14,320 bases of DNA. It comes from an uncultured Collinsella sp. GTDB lineage: Bacteria > Actinomycetota > Coriobacteriia > Coriobacteriales > Coriobacteriaceae. Numbering within the stretch: position 1 is the stretch's first letter; every line of letters begins with the position of its first letter. This document shows positions 6,756 to 12,300 of the stretch, piece by piece. The notes under the pieces were generated by a model, which saw only the letters and a list, made by a program, of their open reading frames with translations, searched no databases and was not told the origin of the DNA. The stretch is taken from assembly GCA_900553475.1 (NCBI GenBank), contig USEF01000024.1:1-14320 (forward strand), read 5' to 3'. The position numbers were made by a program, and so were the translations under genes.

Positions 6756-7598
6756 CTAACCCAGCAGCTTATCCAGCGTCACCGCAATGCCATCTTCGTT
6801 GTTATCGGCGGTCACCATCTGGGCTACAGCCTTAACCTCTTCGACGGCGTTACCCATGGCAACACCGGTGCCGGCCCACTCAATCATGGACTTGTCGTTC
6901 TGGCCGTCGCCAAACGATACGACCTCACTGGCATCGATGCCGAGCTTGGGCAGGGCACCCTCGAGTGCGCGGGCCTTGTCGATACCGGGCGCCGTGTACT
7001 CAAAGTACCAGTCGGCCGTAAACATGCCCGAAAGCGTCTGCTTAAAGGGCGCATACATCTCCTCGTAATGCGCCTGCAGGTAGGCCGGATCGCCCGCCGT
7101 CAGCAGCTTGTCCACGGGATAAGCATCAGCGACCTCATGCAGGCTCTCCACCTCGCGAATCTTAAGATCGCACGCGTCGCGCTCATACTTGACGATATTC
7201 TTCTGCGAGCCGTCAGGCAGCGTGATCATGCAATGGTACGAGTCCTCGACGTGCAAATCGCGACCGAGCGAAATCATAGGGATCACGTCAAAATTACGCA
7301 GGTGATCAATCAGGCGATGCAATTCGTCGGCAGGCATAGCCTGATCGAACAGCACCTCGTCGGTCTGGGCATCGACGACGTGTGCGCCGTTAAAGGCCAC
7401 CAGCAGACCGTCATGGTTTTGAAGGTCGAGCTCTTGCGCCAAGGCGTGCAGCCCCCATGCGGGACGGCCCGAAGCCAAAATGAGCTTAATGCCCGACTCC
7501 TGCGCCGCGAGCAGCTTCTCGCGCGTACGCGGGCTAATCACTTTCTGATCGTTGGTGAGCGTACCGTCGATATCCATCGCGATGGCTTTGATTGCCAT
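6756..7598 (-). CDS. Cof-type HAD-IIB family sugar-phosphate phosphatase
   Basis: Cof-type phosphatases are cytosolic, magnesium-dependent enzymes acting on phosphosugars, flavin or pyridoxal phosphates with broad range. The 280-residue protein shows motif I AMDIDGTLTND (7-17, Asp9 and Asp11), motif II LASGRPAWGL (41-50, Ser43), Lys208 in GIDKARALE, and motif IV SFGDGQNDKSMIEWAG (228-243, Asp231, Asn234, Asp235), with a type IIB cap between 80 and 200. Length fits the family (260-290). The ATG at 7598 has GGGAGG about 6 nt upstream; the upstream in-frame extension to 7649 has no ribosome site. A possible -10 box TATGAT lies about 40 nt upstream. It is followed by a terminator, and deoC precedes it with a 149-nt gap. 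Confidence 0.88.
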   Translation of the reverse strand: MAIKAIAMDIDGTLTNDQKVISPRTREKLLAAQESGIKLILASGRPAWGLHALAQELDLQNHDGLLVAFNGAHVVDAQTDEVLFDQAMPADELHRLIDHLRNFDVIPMISLGRDLHVEDSYHCMITLPDGSQKNIVKYERDACDLKIREVESLHEVADAYPVDKLLTAGDPAYLQAHYEEMYAPFKQTLSGMFTADWYFEYTAPGIDKARALEGALPKLGIDASEVVSFGDGQNDKSMIEWAGTGVAMGNAVEEVKAVAQMVTADNNEDGIAVTLDKLLG

Positions 7599-7635
7599 AT
7601 ATGCCTCCCTGTCATTGAACAACCTTGTCTGAGCC

Positions 7636-7641
7636 ATCATA
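7636..7641 (-). promoter_or_regulatory. Possible -10 box for the Cof phosphatase gene
   Basis: TATGAT on the minus strand matches the -10 consensus at 5 of 6 positions and lies 37 nt upstream of the start codon. No good -35 box is visible at 16-18 bp. Confidence 0.25.
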
Positions 7642-7747
7642 CAGAACACCCATCGCGACTCCGTTTACAACGGGCAAAAAGTCATATTGTCTCGAACATG
7701 AACAGCGTGTGGTCGTGAAGCTTTATCGCTCAGGTCAAATACGTCTG

Positions 7748-8422
7748 CTAGCGACGCTCATCCGTCGGTGCGCCCTCGACGATCGCGATGCCCGCCGATG
7801 CACCTAACGCGCTGGCGCCGGCCTCGATGAATGCGCAGGCCTCTTCGTAATTATGGATACCGCCCGCCGCCTTGATTGCCACGGCATCGCCGAGCACCTC
7901 GTGCATCAGCCGCACGTCCTCGAGCTTAGCACCGCCAAAGCTTCTGCCGGTCGATGTCTTAAGGAATCCCGGCTTGGCCTCCAGCGCGATCTCGCATACA
8001 CGGCGCTTGGCGGCGTCGTCGCCGTCCAGCTTGCACATCTCGACGATTACCTTGTCAGTGATGCCATGCGCGCGACAAAAATCAGCAATGGTAGTCATCT
8101 CGCGCTCGATGGCATCAAAATCGCGGTTCTCGATCGACCTCTGATTCAAAACGTAGTCAATCTCGGTAAAGCCACACGCAGCGTATTCCTCAAACCTCGC
8201 AAGCTTCTCCTCGAGCGCCATAGTGCCCTGGGGAAAGTCGATAGCGCCGGCAAGGATGATGTCAGAGTCCTCGAGCATGGCGCGGCCCGTCTCGTACTCC
8301 TGCAGGTTCGCAAATACGCAGCGAAAGTTGTACTTTAACGCCTTCTCGACATATTGCTCAAACGTGTCCTCGGGGGCATCGATATAGTCGATGTATTTGT
8401 TGATGGGTTTGGCAAGCGTCAT
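7748..8422 (-). CDS. deoC: Deoxyribose-phosphate aldolase
   Basis: DeoC cleaves 2-deoxy-D-ribose 5-phosphate to glyceraldehyde 3-phosphate and acetaldehyde, the last step of deoxynucleoside catabolism. The 224-residue class I aldolase has the Schiff-base lysine Lys155 in GFLKTSTGRSFGGA (152-165), the second active-site lysine Lys184 in AIKAAGGIHN, and an acidic EIDYVLN strand (87-93). Length is typical of the short bacterial form. The ATG follows AAGGAGG at 7 nt. No nucleoside phosphorylase, phosphopentomutase or transporter gene is adjacent, so it is separated from the usual deo operon; downstream on the same strand are a Cof phosphatase, a HAD protein and a sugar kinase. An inverted repeat lies 35-58 nt upstream and may control it. 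Confidence 0.92.
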   Translation of the reverse strand: MTLAKPINKYIDYIDAPEDTFEQYVEKALKYNFRCVFANLQEYETGRAMLEDSDIILAGAIDFPQGTMALEEKLARFEEYAACGFTEIDYVLNQRSIENRDFDAIEREMTTIADFCRAHGITDKVIVEMCKLDGDDAAKRRVCEIALEAKPGFLKTSTGRSFGGAKLEDVRLMHEVLGDAVAIKAAGGIHNYEEACAFIEAGASALGASAGIAIVEGAPTDERR

Positions 8423-8456
8423 GCTGGGCCTCCTTGTTCAGGACTGACAACCGATT

Positions 8457-8480
8457 CGTGGTTTCACGCGAAAAACCACG
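8457..8480. promoter_or_regulatory. Inverted repeat in the deoC leader, operator or 5'-UTR hairpin
   Basis: CGTGGTTT (8457-8464) and AAACCACG (8473-8480) are perfect complements with an 8-nt loop, 35-58 nt before the deoC ATG. It could be a repressor site or a leader stem; the stem has no U run, so it is not a terminator. Confidence 0.4.
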
Positions 8481-8625
8481 TTCAATGTACGCCCGGCATG
8501 CAAGGACAGCGTCCGCATTCCGACAAGTGGTATGAAATTAGCTTTAAACGTATATTTACAGACAGCGAATGGCACCGCACGCGGATGCCGACAGCAAGAC
8601 ATCCCCCTCCTCAATACACCCTCAT

Positions 8626-8741
8626 GCCCCTTTACTGTTTGCGACCAGAAATGATGAGCTGCACAACGTCGTTAGCGGTCGAATTCGACCTCTGACGACG
8701 TCACGCGACCCATCGTATCTGGCCGACAACAGAAAAGGGGC
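8626..8741. repeat. 116-bp imperfect palindrome centred on GGTCGAATTCGACC
   Basis: Positions 8626-8683 and 8684-8741 are inverted copies agreeing at 44 of 58 positions. The centre (8677-8690) and the outer GCCCCTTT/AAAGGGGC ends are exact. Both arms, read outward, would translate to the similar string GRIRPLTT, simply because they are copies. This looks like a dispersed palindromic repeat rather than a gene. Confidence 0.6.
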
Positions 8742-8769
8742 CCGTATCTGTTGGGATACGGGCCCCTTT
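8734..8769. terminator. Perfect 15-bp GC-rich hairpin, bidirectional terminator-like
   Basis: AAAGGGGCCCGTATC (8734-8748) and its exact complement (8755-8769) enclose a 6-nt loop, with U-rich tails possible in both directions (UUU on plus, UUUUCU on minus). No gene ends nearby. Its left arm overlaps the right end of the 116-bp palindrome, so the two folds compete. A near-copy follows pgi. Confidence 0.6.
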
Positions 8770-8948
8770 CGGCCATGACCTATCTCAGCAACAAAGACTA
8801 CTGCGGTGAGCGCGGTAGAACTCGATCGCACCATCTTATCCGAGCCGGGACACGCTTGCATAGCGTGGCGCGTGACGGTTGCAAAACCACCCCATTTGAA
8901 ACAAAGGCAAAAAAGTACTTGCAAAGACGCGTTCCGACATATAAGTTG

Positions 8949-8972
8949 AAAAAAGACCGCCGTTGCGGTTTT
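8949..8972. terminator. Small bidirectional terminator-like hairpin
   Basis: ACCGC-CGTT-GCGGT (8956-8969) is followed by TTTT on plus and, after one C, by six U on minus (8949-8954). No adjacent coding gene needs it. Confidence 0.4.
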
Positions 8973-9208
8973 AAGTAGATCGAGCATATGAAGTTTCAGT
9001 TTTTAGCGTGTAAGAGAAAGAAGATCGGCAAAGTACAGCCCCAAACGCAATGACAACTTAATGAGGTAACTGCCACATGTGAGGCACCCGGGGCATTGCT
9101 GTCTCGATTTTGAGCACGATGCCTTCCGCCTTGCATGGGCCGTTCCATCCCGCCCCTGCAGCAACTGCCTCACGGGCTCATTGAAAACCGCATAGCACCC
9201 CAACGTCA

Positions 9209-9262
9209 GCACATCACCCACGGCAAGCACATCACTCACGACAACCAACACATCAACAAACA
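9209..9262 (+). repeat. 18-bp tandem direct repeats in a G-poor leader
   Basis: GCACATCACCCACGGCAA (9209-9226) and GCACATCACTCACGACAA (9227-9244) are adjacent and differ at 2 of 18 positions; a degenerate CA-rich third unit follows to about 9262. They lie 30-80 nt before the start of the unrecognised gene. Possible roles are a regulator-binding array, an iteron-like site or an unstructured leader. Confidence 0.4.
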
Positions 9263-9290
9263 GCACGAACATCAACCGATTGGAGAAGCT

Positions 9291-10181
9291 ATGACAAACC
9301 ACCGCGCTGAAGACGGCGGTAAGAAAAGCATTCTGGATGCCCGAATTGAGCGAGCATATGCAAACGAATATGACGCCGCCTTTGCCGCCGCGACCATCAA
9401 GAACTACGCGTCGCTACCGCTCGCGACGATCTTGGCCGACCACCCTCAACTGCCGAAGCGCTGCACAAAGATCATGGGCGACCCCGACATTCGCAAGCTG
9501 ACAGACCCCTATGCCCCAAAACGCGACAACGATTCGTGCGTCCTTACCGTAGGCTGCCTAGCCCATATGCTTACGGCGCTCGACACGAAACTCAAGCTCG
9601 AATGGGAACCCGACGAGCGTCATGAACTCGAAAGCAAGCGGAACACCCTGCGCACCGCACTGTTCCTTCCGTTGGACGGCCTCAAGCGCTGCAACGTCGA
9701 GCTCAATACACAGGCGCGGCAAAAGCCCGGGACCACGGGGCAGAAAACTCCAAGACCCCATGCGGCCATCGTCGACCGCAACCGATATAACCGCATGACC
9801 GCGCACTTTTCCGCCGAGGGAGCGGCCATAAGGACGCTGATCGACCTGCTGTGCCTCCTGAGCATCAACGAGCTATTTGAGGGCTATCTCGCCCTTGTTC
9901 CCGCGACGGCACCCAAGTCGGTAGCAAAGATCATCGAGACCTGCAGACGCCAGTTTGAGCGCCATCGCAATGGCAACGAGATGAACGCCAGCATCGCGCA
10001 GTACTACGCGGCTCATTACAAAAATGACGGATGTGCCCCTGTCGAGCATCAGCTGCGGCTCGCCTACACCACGCCCGCCGCAACGCTCCATCGCTTTGGA
10101 GCCCTCGGCGCTTGCGAGCCGCACGAACAGGCAGCCTGTCCCACAACCGAGCTCGATCTCAGGCTTGGACGAACCCTGTAG
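9291..10181 (+). CDS. Unrecognised protein, first gene of the ClpP/VirD4-like cassette
   Basis: I do not recognise this 296-residue protein. It is rich in Ala, Arg, Lys, Glu and Leu and looks mostly helical. There is no signal peptide. One hydrophobic stretch, IRTLIDLLCLLSINELFEGYL (about 180-200), might be a buried helix rather than a membrane span. Basic segments sit around 113-121, 140-170 and 217-227, so nucleic-acid binding is possible. Seven cysteines are scattered without a zinc-finger spacing. I start it at ATG 9291, which follows TTGGAGAAGC; the open frame continues upstream to 9135 but runs through the CA-rich repeats with no ribosome site. Same strand and codon style as the next two genes, with a 63-nt gap to the ClpP-like gene holding a 6-bp hairpin. 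Its function may be linked to theirs; nothing in the sequence states it. Confidence 0.75.
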   Translation: MTNHRAEDGGKKSILDARIERAYANEYDAAFAAATIKNYASLPLATILADHPQLPKRCTKIMGDPDIRKLTDPYAPKRDNDSCVLTVGCLAHMLTALDTKLKLEWEPDERHELESKRNTLRTALFLPLDGLKRCNVELNTQARQKPGTTGQKTPRPHAAIVDRNRYNRMTAHFSAEGAAIRTLIDLLCLLSINELFEGYLALVPATAPKSVAKIIETCRRQFERHRNGNEMNASIAQYYAAHYKNDGCAPVEHQLRLAYTTPAATLHRFGALGACEPHEQAACPTTELDLRLGRTL

Positions 10182-10202
10182 CCCGCCAGCCCCTCCGCGG
10201 GC
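10181..10202 (+). terminator. Short GC-rich hairpin at the first cassette gene's stop codon
   Basis: GCCCGC (10181-10186) pairs exactly with GCGGGC (10197-10202) around a 10-nt loop. It starts on the last base of the stop codon and has no U run, so it may tune expression inside the operon or protect the mRNA rather than stop transcription. Confidence 0.3.
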
Positions 10203-10244
10203 AACAATCCTATTCCACAACACAACCAACAGAAAGGAGTCCTC

Positions 10245-10862
10245 ATGGACACCAATCATTCCCCCATCATCAGCCCCCTCACCATGCGTGAATCCGCCCG
10301 AGGTATCACGCTCACCAGCATTTACGATGAGATGCTCGCCCGTCGCGAGCTCTCCGTCATGGGAAACATCGAAACCCCGATGGCCCACGACCTATGCCAG
10401 CAGATCCGCCTGCTAGATGCCACCGACCCCAGCCGCCCCATCACCATATTTGTCGCCAGCGCTGGCGGAAGCGTGCGATCGGGTCTTGCGATCTATGACG
10501 CCATGCGCCTCGCATCGTGCCCCATCCGCACCGTCTGCCTGGAATTCGCCGCGTCCATGGGCGCCGTGATCTTTATGGGCGGCGACAATCGCCGTATGGC
10601 GCCCCATGCAGAGCTCATGATTCACGACCCGCTGATCCCCCAGGGGGCAGGCGGCTCGGCACTTGCGCTGCAGGAAACCAGCCGGCGTCTTATGCAGACC
10701 CGCAAGACCCTCACGCAAATCCTCTCGGACCGCAGCGGCCTCACGCCCAAGCGCATCCAGTCCCTCACTGCAAAAGACACCTACCTTTCGGCCGAGCGCG
10801 CCGTCGAGCTCGGCTTTGCCCACGAAATCCTCTCGACCACCAAGGAGGTCGCCCATGTCTAA
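10245..10862 (+). CDS. ClpP-like serine protease (S14 family), accessory-type
   Basis: ClpP subunits form tetradecameric chambers that degrade proteins fed by an AAA+ unfoldase. This 205-residue protein has the full ClpP catalytic triad in family context: Ser104 in FAASMGAVIF (101-110), His127 in LMIHDPLIP, and Asp178 in KDTYLSAERAVELGF. The glycine-rich substrate-binding loop ASAGGSVRSGLAIYDAM (71-87) is present. It lacks the highly conserved GQAASM and MIHQP forms of housekeeping ClpP, so it is a divergent paralogue. ATG 10245 follows AAAGGAG at 6 nt. The last 8 bp overlap the start of a VirD4-like ATPase gene, giving translational coupling and probably matched amounts. No ClpX/ClpC-type unfoldase is in the window. 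It may process a conjugation component, or work with the neighbouring motor; a phage-type prohead protease is less likely because no head genes are near. Confidence 0.88.
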   Translation: MDTNHSPIISPLTMRESARGITLTSIYDEMLARRELSVMGNIETPMAHDLCQQIRLLDATDPSRPITIFVASAGGSVRSGLAIYDAMRLASCPIRTVCLEFAASMGAVIFMGGDNRRMAPHAELMIHDPLIPQGAGGSALALQETSRRLMQTRKTLTQILSDRSGLTPKRIQSLTAKDTYLSAERAVELGFAHEILSTTKEVAHV

Positions 10863-12159
10863 CCTCACCAGCCGCCTCGCCGCATCTGAGTCCGCATCGT
10901 CCACCATCCTCGCCAAGGATCGAACGCTTTCCTGCGACACCCGCCAAACGGGACTCAACAACAACGCACTTGTGATCGGCCCCTCGGGAGCCGGCAAGAC
11001 CCGAAACGTCCTCAAGCCCAACCTGCTGCAAATGAACGCAAGCTACATCGTGCTCGACACCAAAGGCACGCTCTGTCGCGAAGTGGGACCCGTGCTGGCA
11101 GCCCACGGCTACCGCGTGCAATGTCTCAACTTCGCCGACCTCAACACCGTCCCGGCCCTTGCGCCCGGCATCGAGCGCTGCGGCTACAACCCCCTGAGGC
11201 ACATTCGCCGCAAGGCGGACGGCAGGCCCAACCAGCAGGACATCCTCTCGGTGGCAAAGGCCATCTGCCCCATCGAGGACAACAACCAGCCTTTTTGGGA
11301 TCATGCGGCGGCAAACCTGCTGTCGTGTCTTATCGCCTACGTCACCGAACAGCTACCCGCCGACGAGCAGACGATCAGCTCGGTCATCAAGCTGATCGAG
11401 CACCTGCAGGACGGTGCCACGGGTCGATTGTTTGACGACCTGATCACGACCGACCCCCAAAGCTATGCCCTCTCGCTATGGCGGCGCTACGCCATTACGC
11501 AAAATGCCGAGCGCATGCACGCGAGCATCGTCGGCATCCTTGCCGAAAAGGTCATGTGTCTGGGATTCGACGGTGCGGCACAGCTCTATCGTGAGTGCCA
11601 TCAGGTGGACTTCGCTTCCATGGGACACACCCCCTGCGCCCTGTTTGTAACCGTGAGCGATATTGACCGCAATCTCGATCCGCTGACCGGCCTCTTTATT
11701 TCGCAGGCGTTTATGGGCCTCATTCGTGAGGCCGATAGGCAGCCCGACGGCAGCCTGCCCGTGCCCGTGCGCTTTATGCTCGATGACTTCGCAAATCTGC
11801 AGATCCCCCAGATGGACAACGTGCTCTCGATTATCCGAAGCCGCAACATCTGGGCAACGCTGCTGCTGCAGTCGACCAACCAGCTCGATGCGCTCTATGG
11901 CGAGGCACGCGCACGCTCCATCATGGGCAACTGTGACACGCATCTGGTGCTGGCGTTCCAGGATCCCGAGAGTGCCCGGGTGTTTTCCGACCGCGCCGAC
12001 GCGCTGCCCAGCACGCTCATGGCGACGCCGATCGATCGCTCGTGGCTCTTTGTACGCGGTCGCACTCCCGAACAGGTCGAGCGCTTTAGGCTCGAAGACC
12101 ATCCGCTCTACGGGGAGCTGCCCGAGGCGCAGCGAGGCCATGCGGAGGCCGAGATCTAG
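10855..12159 (+). CDS. VirD4/TraG-like coupling ATPase without membrane anchor
   Basis: VirD4/TraG proteins are hexameric motors of the FtsK-HerA superfamily that deliver DNA-protein substrates to type IV secretion channels. This 434-residue protein has Walker A GPSGAGKT (42-49), then YIVLDTKGTL (64-73), FWDHAAANLLSCLI (147-160) at the start of the all-alpha domain, Walker B VRFMLDDFANL (305-315), the QST sensor stretch (339-341) and the C-terminal FQDPESARVFSDRA (368-381) typical of TraG. It lacks the usual 100-200 residue N-terminal membrane segment: Walker A starts at residue 42. Walker B reads Asp-Asp where VirD4 has Asp-Glu. ATG 10855 follows AAGGAGG at 7 nt inside the ClpP-like gene; the open frame upstream to 10663 only overlaps that gene. 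No relaxase or channel gene is in view. The family call is strong; a transfer role is not established. Confidence 0.85.
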   Translation: MSNLTSRLAASESASSTILAKDRTLSCDTRQTGLNNNALVIGPSGAGKTRNVLKPNLLQMNASYIVLDTKGTLCREVGPVLAAHGYRVQCLNFADLNTVPALAPGIERCGYNPLRHIRRKADGRPNQQDILSVAKAICPIEDNNQPFWDHAAANLLSCLIAYVTEQLPADEQTISSVIKLIEHLQDGATGRLFDDLITTDPQSYALSLWRRYAITQNAERMHASIVGILAEKVMCLGFDGAAQLYRECHQVDFASMGHTPCALFVTVSDIDRNLDPLTGLFISQAFMGLIREADRQPDGSLPVPVRFMLDDFANLQIPQMDNVLSIIRSRNIWATLLLQSTNQLDALYGEARARSIMGNCDTHLVLAFQDPESARVFSDRADALPSTLMATPIDRSWLFVRGRTPEQVERFRLEDHPLYGELPEAQRGHAEAEI

Positions 12160-12236
12160 GCGCAGGGTTCTCGCAGCGCGCGACGCCCCGGCGATGCTCC
12201 ACAAAGGCCGTGCGCCCCGGGACCACGGCAAAGCAA

Positions 12237-12268
12237 AGGGGCCCGCATCCGATAGGATACGGGCCCCT
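12237..12268 (-). terminator. Terminator of pgi, near-copy of the hairpin at 8734-8769
   Basis: A 14-bp stem (12237-12250 with 12255-12268, loop GATA) lies 32 nt after the pgi stop. One pair is U-G on the minus strand but A-C on plus, favouring the minus direction. The tail UUUGCUUUG is only moderately U-rich. It sits between the convergent VirD4-like and pgi genes. Confidence 0.7.
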
Positions 12269-12300
12269 GACTATAAGGCGCGATGCGTTAACAGCAGCGA

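Larger units (their letters stand above)
8423..9290. other. 868-bp intergenic region without a convincing gene
   Basis: Short ORFs occur here on both strands but lack ribosome sites and recognisable folds, and those across 8620-8745 mirror the two arms of a palindrome. Contents listed separately: deoC leader repeat, 116-bp palindrome, GC-rich hairpin, a small bidirectional terminator, a split inverted repeat (9079-9173) and CA-rich tandem repeats before the next gene. No clear promoter for the downstream plus-strand cassette was found; TATAAG at 8940-8945 with TTGCAA 15 bp upstream is the nearest candidate. Confidence 0.6.

Noticed and set aside
8622..8987. 121-codon minus frame and 69-codon plus frame sharing GRIRPLTT
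   Set aside because: The similarity arises because both read the two arms of the 116-bp palindrome; neither has a ribosome site.
9209..9262. Plasmid replication origin with iterons
   Set aside because: Only two good repeat units, and core chromosomal genes lie on both sides; no replication initiator was recognised.
9291..12159. Full integrative conjugative element
   Set aside because: Only one coupling-protein-like gene is seen; no relaxase, integrase, channel protein or att repeats could be identified in the window.
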